Below are positions 12,362 through 24,300 of a stretch of 64,000 nucleotides of DNA, piece after piece. A model generated the notes under the pieces. That model did no database searches, was not told the DNA's origin, and saw only the letters and a list, made by a program, of their open reading frames with translations. Position 1 is the first letter of the stretch, and every line of letters begins with the position of its first letter. The DNA lies in the NCBI GenBank assembly GCA_963969595.1, contig OZ018412.1, positions 13,890,501-13,954,500 on the forward strand, written 5' to 3'. The position numbers and the translations under genes are program-made. The stretch is from Neckera pumila (Eukaryota; Streptophyta; Bryopsida; Hypnales; Neckeraceae).

Positions 12362-12500
12362 AGGAAAACGGGATTTTAGGCAAAACACACTTCAAGGGCC
12401 AGGGTGAACTGACCCTCTCGCTCGGTCGCAAGGGAAACCCCTGAAATTTCTTATTTTTCATACTTCGATAAAATTTGCAAATTTTGAATTCATATTTGCC
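12362..12500 (+). repeat. Dispersed repeat C, copy 1
   Basis: GGTGAACTGACCCTCTCGCT and TTTGCAAATTTTGAATTCAT recur in inverted orientation at 43018-43140 with roughly 80% similarity over about 100 bp. Confidence 0.7.
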
Positions 12501-12510
12501 AAATTCATTC

Positions 12511-12542
12511 ATTTATTTATTTATTTATTTATTTATTTATTT
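12511..12542 (+). repeat. (ATTT)n microsatellite
   Basis: About eight perfect ATTT units just before the family-B end at 12547-12595. Confidence 0.95.
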
Positions 12543-12546
12543 CCCT

Positions 12547-12595
12547 TATTGCACCAGCTCTCGCAGCCCTTTCGAGGGCTGAAATTTTTCTAATG
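12547..12595. repeat. Solitary right end of a family-B MITE
   Basis: CAGCCCTTTCGAGGGCTGAA followed by ATTTTTCTAATG is the B-family terminal sequence. No matching left end is seen nearby, so this is a truncated copy. Confidence 0.65.
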
Positions 12596-13111
12596 ATTGG
12601 GCCTTCTTAGAAATCCATAGCCCCTCATTTTATGGTGTAAAAACATTTTCCAAGGACTTCTTGATTTCAACCAATCAAATCCTTCAAAAATTTGGCCCCT
12701 TCACCTCTAGATTGGGTGTAAACTAAGCCTAAATTTTTATATCACCAGATGTGATCTTAGATAGATAACTTTCATGAGTTATATATAACTAAATAATTCA
12801 ATAACACTAAACCGAAGCAGAAGTGAAGTCCATTACCAAGCAATGATGCATAATGAATTAGTTACGTATTTTTAATCAACACATTAATTAGTAATGCAGA
12901 GCAATATAATATAATAAATTTGGTTGTTTATAACAGTAATGCAAAAATCTTGTCATTATCATTATAAAGAACATAGCAATTATTTAAATGAAACCACACA
13001 CTTCTATGATCTAATTTGATATTTGTCAATTCTACAACCTACTATATTAAGGTGGTTTTGAGAGATGATTGATTCCAAAATCATGGTCTCTAGTTGATCC
13101 CTCTATATCTA

Positions 13112-14032
13112 TTAACCCCTCAAAAATCAAGGCCTCTTTTCTGCCAAAAAACACTCAAAACTATCATTTCTAGAGCAAAGAGTAAAAAAACTTGAATTTA
13201 TTTTTTTTACACATCTACCCATAGGATCTTACACATAACTAGTATGAGAATATGTGAAAAAAAATTCAGATTTTTGATCGCACAGCTTGCAAGATATCTG
13301 CATTTAAAGTAAAAAAATCCAGTTTTCAAGCACATTACAAGACTAGATTATTTGACTTTGAACCTTCTTAACTTTAATTTTTTGCACTACAAAGTTTGAG
13401 CTTTAAGTCTTTATGGTGGAGAACTGAATTGAGAGTCTATGAAAAAAAATTAAAAAAACTTAAGTTTCATACTTCAAAAATTGTTAAGTAGAAATAGGTG
13501 CAAGATAGAAGGAAAATTTGGAATTAAAATGCACTAATCACAATGGTGAGATTGTTCTGCAAGCAAACTAAACCGTGTAGAATTTTTTTTTGAATTGTAA
13601 AAGTTGCATTCAGAAATGAATCCTACAAGTTAATTTTTCAAGAAGATGCTTTAATTGCCCAAAAAATAAGATTGTCCTTAACTTTCTCATAACAACTCCA
13701 AATGGAATGAATCAAAGCTTTCTAGGTAGACAAAAATATAATCTATGAGAAAAAAAAATTTAATCAAGTTTTTGTGAATTGTTTTTGTTGCCCCTCTTTC
13801 TCCTCCCCTCCCCCCCCCCCCCCCTCCCCCCCCCCCCCTTTCTAAGTTCCAAACTATTTGGGGCATAAGTTTTGTTCTCAAGCACCGATTGAAAAAAAGT
13901 TATACTCCCACGAAGCTAATCAATTTTTCTATCTTAAAAAAAGTTTGAAGAAATTAGGACAAAATTTCAACCCTTAGGTACTTGTCCAAAATTCCCATTT
14001 GTTTCCCAAAGGGACAAGGCCTTTTAGGGATT
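13112..14032 (+). mobile_element. TIR element family E, full-length copy E2 (~921 bp)
   Basis: Ends TTAACCCCTCAAAAATCAAGGCC and GGCCTTTTAGGGATTA are inverted repeats when gaps are allowed. The interior matches E1 and, on the minus strand, E3, E4 and E5. A C-rich tract at 13804-13840 interrupts it. No coding capacity. Confidence 0.8.
13804..13840 (+). repeat. Poly(C)/CT tract
   Basis: Two runs of C (about 14 each) separated by T in a CCCTCC context inside E2. Possible i-motif/G-quadruplex site on the opposite strand, or an assembly-sensitive homopolymer. Confidence 0.9.
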
Positions 14033-15238
14033 ATTGACTATCAATGATGTTCCTACATTGATATTGATATGAACAATTCTATTGCCCACTTGAATGAATG
14101 ATTTAACAAATGATCCTATTTGGGAAGAAATTGCTTTAAGAAATTATTTACATGGTTCATTTCAATTGATTTATGAAATAATCAAATTTCTCCATTTCAA
14201 ATGAATTCTTTGGATTGATTGTATTGAACTTGAATCATTGCCCCCCTAAGTATGAAATGAAGATAAATGAGATCATTTTAAAAAAAAAAACTCATAATAA
14301 GAAATTGTAAGTCCTTCAAAAATTTCAAAAATGTCTATATAATTGATTCATACAAAGCATTATTTCTTCTTTCCATTTTTATATTACACATTTTTTCTTG
14401 AAGCTTTTTCAGTCAATGAAAACAGGATGAAGTGCAATTTAACGGGATGGTTGAGCAATAAAATCATAGAAATGAAATTTTAATAGTTGAGCAATAAAAT
14501 GATGGAACATTTTATTCTTTGGCCAATATATTGAATGAATTTATTTAATTAATTAAGAGAGAAACAAATTGTGGAAGTTAATTGTACATAGAATCTGAAA
14601 ACAATTCATTGAAAACTATGTACCAAAAAGATATGAACATGATGTTTGTATTTTAGTTCCTCCCCCTCCTTCCCTTAGAAAAATTAAGAAAAATTAAGAG
14701 CCGTTGATTTTAGTTCAGGAAAAATTCCCCCCTTTTAAATTGTCAATTTTTTGAAAGAAACAAAGCTGTTGATGCTTGTGGAACAGACAATCTTGACCGT
14801 CTAAATTTGGATACAAAATACATATTCAAAATACGGATATGGTTATAATATACGGATACGGTTTTAGACTACAAGTTAGATGGTTGTCTTCTGAGATATA
14901 GATATAAAATATAGATATAGATATAGATATATCCCATATGGTTTGTAAGTTCCAAAGGTTCTCCAGGATAACAAACATGGATAGTCAAAATGGGTTTTAC
15001 AAGTTATTTTCATGAATTCATTTCACACAAAGGGTTTGCTCAAATTTTTACTCAAAAGTTTTACAACCAGTAGGAAAGTTACATGTGTACCCCTTTTAAA
15101 ATTTTGTAAAAATTTAACAACAAATGACTCTTTTGTCACTATGTACCCCTTATGTACCTGCAAACATCTTCTGGGTACTATATTCACTATACTATTCACT
15201 AATTAGCTATGTAACCAAAAAATAGTTGAATTTTAAAA
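14033..15238. other. AT-rich intergenic DNA with a short ATATAG tract
   Basis: No coding or repeat signal beyond the ATAGATAT-rich stretch at 14898-14932. Confidence 0.5.
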
Positions 15239-15260
15239 ATGAAAATGGAGGTACGGGTAA

Positions 15261-16250
15261 GTTACATGGGCGCCCAACAGTCTTGCAGGAGCCATCATTG
15301 TGTCAATCACGGACGGAGACTCTTGGATGATCCGAGTATCGGCGGCAGGGGAGGCTCTGAGAATCCGACTTCGTTCCCGACTTGTTCCTTACGAGGAGGA
15401 CGGTTATCGTTCGTTCGTGAGGATCTGACGGTCTTCAGGTTTCCAGCGCTACCACGGTTGAGGAAACTCGATGGTAGTGAGTGACGAGGTGTTTGCCGGC
15501 CTAACGGCTGGAGTGGAGATACCCTTGGCCTGGCCTGGCCCCGGCACAGCTACTGCGCATCTGGCCGGGCTGGAGGCGTGGAGTGGAGATGCTCTATAAT
15601 ACTGTTCTTGCAAATATGCGTGATCGCAAGTGTGTGGCCGGAATGCGGGGCAGCTTCCTGTGGTTGTGGAGTGATTGTGGAATTAGGGTTTGGATTAGGT
15701 CGATAGAAGTGTAGGAAGTCGACGTTCAGCCTTGGGCTGCTTGCTTCCTTCCCAATGCAACCGCTTGGCATGCATCCGATCCAATGCCTTCAATATTCAC
15801 TAAACATTTTTTCCAAACCATTGTTCCATTTTCCTGCTTTCGGTTTCCTCCTAATTGGATGCAGCTTTCAGCTTTGGGAGTCTTTGTTTCGGTTCATCTT
15901 GCAAGTTAGATGGTTGTCTTGTGAGATTGGTGATTGGGGTTTCATTAGACGTGCGCAGATTCTCTCATGCTAATATTTGATGTTCAATCTACCACACAGA
16001 TATACCAGTGTTGTGTGGGGATTCCAGTTTTGCATGATTGCTGTTTTTGTAACATATAGGATTTACATTGAAAAGTTTCCGCTACTGTAGTTGTGAAGAT
16101 TCCATTACTGACAATAGTCACAACCATTTACACGGAAAGTACTTACGCAGAGTAGATAACCTTCTTCAGGAGCAGTTTGTTTGTGGATATTCAGGAACCT
16201 TCCCGCCAGCTCGTCAGTACCGGCAAGCATCAACACAGGTATTGTTTGAG
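15261..16250 (+). other. GC-richer island with possible orphan exons, unknown gene
   Basis: Two stretches look coding. 15261-15424 is open (GAIIVSITDGDSWMIRVSAA, then RIRLRSRLVPYEEDGYRSF) and is preceded by a CTTGCAG acceptor-like site at 15283-15289. 16051-16239 is open and bounded by ATATAG and a |GTATTG donor (CSCEDSITDNSHNHLHGKYL, RRVDNLLQEQFVCGYSGTF). I cannot assign either, and they may not belong to one gene. The intervening 15.5-16.0 kb resembles a promoter or leader (T/G-rich, higher GC). Possibly the decayed 5' end of a gene. Confidence 0.25.
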
Positions 16251-16382
16251 TGTGGAAAAAAAGTTTTAATTTCCAATTCTGATCGATGCACCAAAATATG
16301 GCAGTATTTGCATCTCCTCACCAACAAAAATGTGCCAAAACTATTCTGTTTCCTGTTTCCTTTCCCGGGTTTTTCATAACAG

Positions 16383-16432
16383 GGAGTGACCTAATATTGG
16401 CCTTGCTCGAAAGCAGAGTTCGATTCGCACTC
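16383..16432 (+). other. tRNA-like remnant (acceptor-stem and T-arm motif, no anticodon arm)
   Basis: GGAGTG at the 5' side is complementary to CACTCC at the 3' side, and GAGTTCGATTC resembles a pol III B box/T-loop. Only about 50 nt separate the ends, so no tRNA can fold. Possible SINE head. Confidence 0.35.
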
Positions 16433-16486
16433 CAAGTCCACACGGGAAGTTTCTGCATGTTTTTTCATAGCTGCTGTTTGCACATT

Positions 16487-16690
16487 CACATAACTTTGTT
16501 TAGCAATGAGGTAGGGGTCCCTTTGGCATTCTTGAAAAGGAGACCCATATAGTAATAAAAATTGTTTTATATGGCTCCTCAGCCACCCAACGTTCTTGAA
16601 TTAAGTGATAAGTCCCTCCCAAGTATCTAGCAAAGCATAATACCTTCCCAACCAAGGGAGGACCAGTGCTGGGAACACAAATGTTAAGCT
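16487..16690 (+). repeat. Dispersed repeat F, copy 2
   Basis: CACATAACTTTGTTTAGCAA, TTGTTTTATATGGCTCCTCA and AGTATCTAGCAAAGCATAAT match 5946-6330 in the same orientation. A tRNA-like segment lies about 55 bp upstream (16383-16432). Confidence 0.75.
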
Positions 16691-16823
16691 TATGCTGTGC
16701 TAGAATTATTCAAAAAGGTAGAGCTATCCTGCTACCTAAGATGAAATTCACGCCCAGGATCATGGAACTGAATCCTAAACCCAAAGCAACAGTATTTCTG
16801 TTGACAGGAGACTTGTAACTTGA

Positions 16824-17095
16824 CTAACTTGCCCTTTTCTTGCCCTTTGGTCGAATGTTCATCAACTCAGTGACCCTTGAAATACTACTGGAGCTTCTCA
16901 ATCTTTGAATCCACATGATGACAGAGATGATCTTTTGTTGTTTGTATACTATAAACGCAGATTCTCCTTCTGTTGCTGCCACTGCTCTTCCTATGTCTTC
17001 AGTTGGTAATTGGTAAGATTCGCCAAATTCTTGGAATGAACAACATAACAGGATTGAGATGTAAATCTGGCACGAATTTGCAGAATTTGTTGCCA
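16824..17095 (-). other. Possible orphan terminal exon, unknown gene
   Basis: A minus-strand frame reads QEFGESYQLPTEDIGRAVAA, TEGESAFIVYKQQKIISVIM and ends NIRPKGKKRAS-stop. An acceptor-like TTCATTCCAAG precedes it on the minus strand. Composition is protein-like; no family recognised and no partner exon found. Confidence 0.2.
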
Positions 17096-17099
17096 TCTT

Positions 17100-20000
17100 C
17101 AACGTATTGACACAATAGAATCTGATTCATCATTTGTCATCCAATATCTAATTAGTTCAGATGATCTTGCTTATTCCAAAGTGGTGTAAGAATGAAGGTC
17201 GATCAACCTTTTCCCCAGTGGAAAAATAAACGTGCCAATGACCACATAGATCCAAAAACCACACAACTAACACTCCAATCTGTACACTAACCGCACAAAG
17301 AAATGAAGCATTTTATCACTTTGAAATCCAACATCAAATTGACAACACACTGTATGGTGAAGGGTCACAAGAAAACTTTTACTAGATTTTAACATCATCG
17401 CCTTTAAATTGCAATCAATTTTTCATAAAGAAACCTTTTTGCATTCTATTTTTTGAAGGTGAATTTTAACATGACAATCAACAATCTTGCCAAATTTGAA
17501 AGCATGCAAATCTCTACATTATTATGGAGAACGATTTGAACTTTGTCTGTGCGGTGATTGGCATGTTTACTATACGTTTCAGAAGCTCCAAATTCTAAGA
17601 ATTTTGAAAGTATATGATGCCCAAATTTGCACATTGAACAGCAGAACTCATAACTTTTAGTTAGAAAAGTACAGAATCAATTCGAGGCTCATTGCAAAAC
17701 TCACAATTACACCAATTATTTATTCAATTCAAGCCAATGTAACCAAAACTTGTAAACAATCTCAATGTTGAATGGGGGCATGAAAGTGTTGAAATTGGGG
17801 TTGAAAAAGAATGATTTCAAATCAAAAACTTAGATAACGTTGACACACGTGGCAATGAATTTAGTTTCTTTTCCTATAATGATGATTGGGATTGTCATAG
17901 CACCAATTTGGGGAATTACTAAAGTTCTAATATTATCTACACAAAATAGCGAAATTAGGTTGCTTTGTCAATTAGGTTGCCTGACCTAAGATAAATAACC
18001 TCATGGATTAATGCTTGTTTCACATAGAGGCGCATGCCACTCTCTGAATTAAACCTTGAATTGGTGCACAAGTCTATACCATACACATGGCTCTGAATTG
18101 AATGCGTCATTGTACAAAAGCAGTGAATATTTCTATATTGTCAACTATCGAGAAATTAGTGTGGGGCAGTCTAATTTTACTATTTTGTATAGAAATTCAC
18201 GAATAGTTTCCCTCAATGTCCACAATAGAATATTACAAAGTATACGATTTTTCTTTAATAAGCTATAATGTATCTTTTTAAAAAATAGAGTTGATCAAAA
18301 TATTAGTAGAATCTTCTTTTAGACTTGGTTCTTTAAAAACTATTCTAATTCAATAACTCTAAGTATGTGTAATAACCACAGCTACAACATAATGAACTAC
18401 TTTGCAACATATTATGAACTATGCTTGAAAATGATAGTACCATAATATTGTAGCAAATTCAAAATAAATTGTATTGTGACACCATTTGGTTTATTATGAT
18501 CCATGAAAGGGGATTGATAAATTCAATTTAAAAAGTAAATATCAAATCTATTGTAGTAACTAATGTAGGATGATTGATTGTCAATGTTTTAATGTTGTAT
18601 ATATTTAAGTTTATTGGATTCAATATTTCATTTCTACAAAAGAACAAGAAATTATAGAATATTTTACAAATCTTTCAATAAATTCATTTTTGAGATTAAA
18701 TATATGCAGTCTGTTAAAGCAAAAATTCTTAGGACTTCAACTATACAATTTTCTTAGAACTTCAACTATACAAATTAAAGTAGTCCAATATGAAATTTAC
18801 GGAAAAATTCATCATGTTTGATTGTAGGGATTATAAGATTCTTTATATACTTGCAATAGCAATTTAATCGCTTATATTAAAATTTTGGAGCAATAAATGA
18901 GCCTTTTACCACGTGTAAAAAATGCATAGTGGTGTTAATTGAATTCAATAAATGGCATGACTTTTCAATCCAATCATAACCCTTCTGACCTTGATTTTGT
19001 AATAAATTGTCATAATGGTATAAAGTTTTGACTACTTTTGGATACAACATGGTGAAAGTGGATCCAAATTAAGTTATAGTTAGATTGTAGGCAATTCTTG
19101 GATCTATCTACATTACTATAAAACAAGAGCCACCTTTTAAGGTGCATTCATACAAAGGGGACATATCTTAATTTTGAAAGGAATAAAAATATTAAACCAC
19201 AATGAGATATTTGACCTTTGAAAGGAGGATTACGTTGACCTTTTGATCATAGTAGTGTTCTTTTGTCCCTCTTAAAGGACAAGCAGTGGCGATGTGATTG
19301 TTTGTAGCTCTCACAAAATGTAATAGTTGACTATTGCCTTTGATACTATTGAGTGTCTACGACACACGACATATGATAATGACACTTCAACCCCCGAAAG
19401 TCTTGGATGAGCTATTGAGCCCAATGGCATTAGTTGTACATGCATTAGGACCATTGGTGATCCCCAACATGCAAAGGCAGGCCTACTTGAGCCAAAATGA
19501 GCAGTTTTTTTTGCATCTTCTTTATACTTGATCGTTTTAAGCCTTGTCTATAGTAACATTCAACCTATATATGAGGGCAAATCTTCTTGTAAAAAACTCC
19601 AAATGCTATATATTTATTATGACTTCAAAGCATTCATCAAGTCATATTCACACTTTTGTCCCCAATTTTCTTCCACTTATTGAAGATATGGTAGCTTGTC
19701 CACAATAAGCCCATTAGTCCTTCTGGTGTTAAGAACATCTTAAGTTACCATAGTTGCTAAAAGATCCTACACTCACTTCTTGAATTATTGTATTTTCTTA
19801 GAAATACACAGTTCAACAATCACCAAACATCATGAATTCTCTACAAAATTTTCTTTTTTTACAGTAGAAGATTTTGTATATTGAAATAACAATTTTTCTA
19901 ATTTTTCCTAAGTATTTTAGCGTTTATTTCTGGAATATTTTGACTCCGAATCCGGTATCAAAGTACAGTTAGAATTCAGGAATCCGGATACTGAACCCTG

Positions 20001-20139
20001 AAATAGTATGTGGTTGATACTGGCCCTCGTCAGTGTGAACGCGGCGGGTGCAACCTGGCATCCTCTGAGAGGGTTTCCAAGGTTCTGCGACCTGGTCACG
20101 GCACGAACGTACCCTGCTGGTGGCGCCAGTCATTGCCGT
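17100..20139. other. AT-rich intergenic DNA, nothing recognised
   Basis: Scattered short frames only; no protein family, no strong inverted or tandem repeat. Confidence 0.5.
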
Positions 20140-20148
20140 TATAAAAAG
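20140..20148 (+). promoter_or_regulatory. TATA-like box upstream of the PP2A B'' gene
   Basis: TATAAAAAG lies in a locally GC-richer stretch about 1.2 kb before the start codon at 21365. The interval 20150-21364 would be promoter-proximal DNA plus a long 5' leader, perhaps with a leader intron; no transcription start can be fixed from sequence alone. Confidence 0.4.
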
Positions 20149-21364
20149 CAGCCCCGGCCTTCCGTAGAAATCGGATACAATAAAATTTTTGTTGACAGAT
20201 TCCCTTCCTGCCGCGAACTGAAGCCAGTTGCGAATCCTGTCTGACTTTTATTTTTTATTAAGAAATTTAAGAAAAGAGAAAGGCATTTTGAATGAAACTG
20301 TTTTCCGGTGAGTGACGGAAGGAGCCTCTGCGAAAGCGCCAAATGGATTTGCTTGGTCTCTGAGTTTCTTCGTTTGTTGTTTCGAGTTGGGGTTTGAAGC
20401 CAGAGCGGACAAGTCGCGGTTTCAGTTGCGCGCATGCTGACTATTCGTCGTCGTGCTCCGTCGCCTTCCACCGTCCTAGCCTTTGAGTCTGACCGCCGCG
20501 CCACCGTCCGTCTCTCTTCGCCAGCAGCTGATCTAGAGCGATCTTGCCTTGCTTCTGGTTTTATTAATCGGTGCTTGCTTTGGAGTTTATTTTGGTTTCG
20601 TGCGGCAATCGCTAACTTACTTTCGTCCGAGTTGCGCTTCGTCGTTGGTTGGTGCGGTCTATTGTTCGCGCTCCAGGTTAGTCTGCTACTCTTTTTGCAT
20701 GTTTCGGTTCTGTGAAGGTGGCCAGGGTTTGGAGTTTTTTGTGAGGATGTTTGTAGATCGAGCAGGTTAAGTTGCGAGAAGTGATGTGATGTTTGTTTTT
20801 GGCGTCGCCGATTCAAGACGACTTGCTTTTTGCGTGCGCTTCGTGCTCTAGTCTTTTTTTTTGGGAGAGAGGGGGTGGTGGTGAGTTCTTGGTTGGAAAC
20901 TGTGAATATATTCTTGTTCTTTCTGTCTTCCCTTGTTTTTTAGGTTTCTTGTTGCGTTCTTAGGTTCTACTACTTTGTTGTGGTTGAGCTTTGTGTAAAG
21001 TTTTGGCTGGTTGATGGTGGCGTTTCCTTATTCGAAGGGATTTTTATTGCTCGTAGAGCGGCGTCACGTTTGCTTCTGATTGTAGAGCTTGCGCTGTGAT
21101 CATTTGAATTTGGCCGTATTTCTTGCGATTTCTCAAACTCATGTCTATTTCTGCGCAGTTTACATCATCTTGTGATACAATTCGCGTTGATTGGAAGAGT
21201 TTTAAGTGCGGAAGTGATTGCGAGAGCAAGTCGTCATCAGGAAACCCTGATATTGAAAGGAGTCTACGCACTGTAAATTGTGAAATTCTGTGAAGGTTAA
21301 CTTTGGTCGTAACGAGGTGGTAGCGGAGTTTGTTGATTGCTTGAGTGATCGACGCACATGAGCG
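20149..21364 (+). other. Probable 5' leader/promoter-proximal region of the PP2A B'' gene
   Basis: GC content rises relative to the flanks and AT-rich repeats are absent, as is usual around a plant gene start. Several T-rich stretches followed by AG suggest a possible leader intron, for example within 20670-21360, but none can be proven. A 225-codon minus-strand open frame at 20139-20816 is rich in K/R/S/T, resembles no family and is treated as chance. Confidence 0.4.
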
Positions 21365-24300
21365 ATGGAGTCACCCATGGTTGTTGACGTAAGCATATTA
21401 GATCCTGAATTGTTAAACCTACCGCAAGACCTACCGTCGCCTTCTGGCAAACCAGCTGCACCGATTCTTGAAGACCTCCTCACACAATGGCTTTCTCTTC
21501 CCGACGCTCAGCGTGTGGTAAGTAATGCTCTCTACTGTGCACGTGTTTATTTCCCCATTCTGATTCAGCTTATTGGCCTGTCGAGTTTTGTTTTTGTTCT
21601 TATCGTCGACTCTTATGGTTCTCTATCACCTGCTTCAGCCTTTTAAGTCCGCGGTTTACTGAATTTTCATTTTACTCAAAGTGCTGTCGGTGGGTGTATA
21701 TTGATTTTGCCACTGCTCTGGTGTAGGTTGCTAGTGCAGTGCAGTCATGTTTATTCATAATTTACATTTTGCTGGTCGGTGTTCACCCTAATCGTCAGTC
21801 GGACACTTCACTTGCAGTTCTCATAGCCATAATTTTTTCTTACACACTACATGTAGTGCACGTAGCTCATCACCTGAATCTTAAGTGGAATTCAAGAGAA
21901 AAACGATCACATTGATGCAGAACCTTTTTCAGCCGGTTGTCAAAATCAACTTCTTTAGGTTGTTCAGCTATGTGACACCATGTGCAGACGTTTTTTGCAG
22001 GAACTAGTATGTGACCGAATAGATTTAATCAACTCTATGGATGATTAATTTAAGATAACTTAGGATTAGGAATATATTCGAACTATCTGATCGATGACCA
22101 GCTATATGAGTTTTAAGGCATTTCATGGTGCAGATCAACGCAGGCTCTGTCTTTCAGTAGAAGTGGAAAGGAAATTCGTGAATCCTGTTTTTTGTGTCGC
22201 TATTGCTTGCCTATTTATTGTAGTAGCTTGACCCGTGCCAGCCCACGGCCCGAAAGTCGTTGAAATATCATTTCCTGCGTAAATAATGTTAGAATAAAAT
22301 TAGGATATCAAAGTAGAACCGGAGTAAAGGCAAGGGAATCACCTTTTTGATCAAATAAAAGTGAAGGTAATTATAATTTTATGAAAATAGTAAAATCTAA
22401 TTTTAGGCGACAGAGAGCGACAGTAACACTCAAAGAGACAGGAAGAGACCCACCGACGATCATTCTTTCCCCACTTATAATATATATTTCTTGTTGTAAG
22501 CAGGTGATGGCATTGCTTCAAGAAGCTCATGAAGAATCATCACCAGGAAATCAAGGAAGTCCTACTTTATCACTAAATCCTACGATATTTAAGGAGGGTT
22601 CTACTCCACCATTATCTCCTCGAAGCTCCCAACTCTCACCAAGGTCCCAAAGGCGTTTCAGTGGACACTCCATCTCTGGTTCCCCCTTAAGTAAATCCAG
22701 TGATCCTATTCGAGAAGTGATTCCTCAGGTATCTCACAGGTTGGCCATCGATACTGACATACAACCTTCTTGAACGAGAAGAAGTTCATTGTATGGTTCG
22801 GGTCGTGTGGTGCTGAGCCTTTACTCGTACTTCTGGACCTTTGGAAGGTCTCTGAATGCGAAGAGTATAACTTCTAAATTTGTAAATTAATATATTGTTC
22901 TGCTTGTAGAGGAATTCGCACTGCTTTTACTTATGTTTTGTTACCTACTATGGCTACTATGCCTAATACCGTATAGACCTGACGTAGCACTTGCTTGGCT
23001 GAATATGTATTTAACTTCTAATGAGTCATTCTGGATGGTGGGCCAATTTTTTCTTGCAGTTCTATTTTCCGTCGGGACTTCCTGCCTCAAAAGAAGTGTA
23101 CGCGGAATGTGTGAACACTGTAAACCAGATATTTTCTGGTCATCCCGATGGTCTACCACCTTCAGGTTTATTATTAACCATAGAAATGAAACTAAGCAAC
23201 TGCTAAATTACCTTTGCAGACATTGTTTTCTTCAGTACATTAACTTGGTATAAAATATGCTGTATACTTTTGGCAATCACTGCTTTTTAGTTGGTGTAAA
23301 AGTTTTGGTTGAAAACATTGCTCTTATGCATCACTTGTTTGTGTCTCCAGCATTCATGCCAGTAACGAAGGAGATATGCAAGTTGCCATCCTTCTTCTCA
23401 AGCATATTATTCAAAAAGCTTGACGTCAACAATACTGGATTAGTCACCAAGTTAGTATTCGCAAATCCTTCAAAACTTCTAAGACATTGTTTTTAATCCT
23501 AGCAAATCTAATCTTACGGAGAAATTTTAATTAATAGTCAACTTGAAAATTCTCTTTTGGTACGTACATAGTTGGATGAATGATTGGGCTGGTTTGACCA
23601 CGATATTTTAGGGTTTTCTGACTGCCAGCCAACGTGCTTAACAAGCTGTATTCGTTTATTCCTTCGTTGAGTTTTCTGTAGTCTTCGAGCTATTTAACTG
23701 CACGTTTTTCATTCTGATATTTTGGAGTGCGCTAGAGGAGATAGCCGTGTCCCTTTGCGTGCAACGTGAATGCGAAAATGAGTGAGTTTGACAATTTGAC
23801 GTCCACTTGTATTGCAGGGAAAGATTAATAGAATACTGGCTCGATCAGAATATGCTGGCAGCTGATGGTGCCACTCGGATATTTTCAGTTCTGAAGCAGG
23901 AAGATAAAGATTATCTCACCCAGGTTGGTTTTCAGTTTTTGTTGAATAAGTTGTTTTGTATTCGTTTCCCGAAGAGTTTTGCGTTAAATTGAAAACTCTA
24001 ATTAAAACTTACACTCTGTGTCTTCCAAACCCTAAGTTGGTTCTGTGAAACCACCAATACATTACGCGCAACTCTATCTATTATATAAAATCTGAGCATT
24101 TTCTATCGTCATCCGTAATGTTGATGAATTTTTATGCTTCTCTATGGAGGTTTACAACGATGGTTTGGACAGAGAAATCAATTTTAGTTGTTACATCTGA
24201 TAGAAAAACATGTGATACAATTGAATGTGTTCACAGTGTAGCTTTGATCTTCAATCCATAAAGCTTGCAAATTACAATTTAAGGCGTAATTTTTTGGATT

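Noticed and set aside
13687..13881. ORF with a poly-Gly/Arg run.
   Set aside because: It is the translation of the poly(C) tract inside element E2.
15239..15484. 81-codon ORF starting with an ATG.
   Set aside because: Another frame of the same DNA looks more protein-like; the ATG frame has no recognisable content.
20139..20816. 225-codon minus-strand ORF, the longest in the window.
   Set aside because: Composition K/R/S/T-rich without domains; it lies antisense to the leader region of the PP2A B'' gene and is most likely chance.
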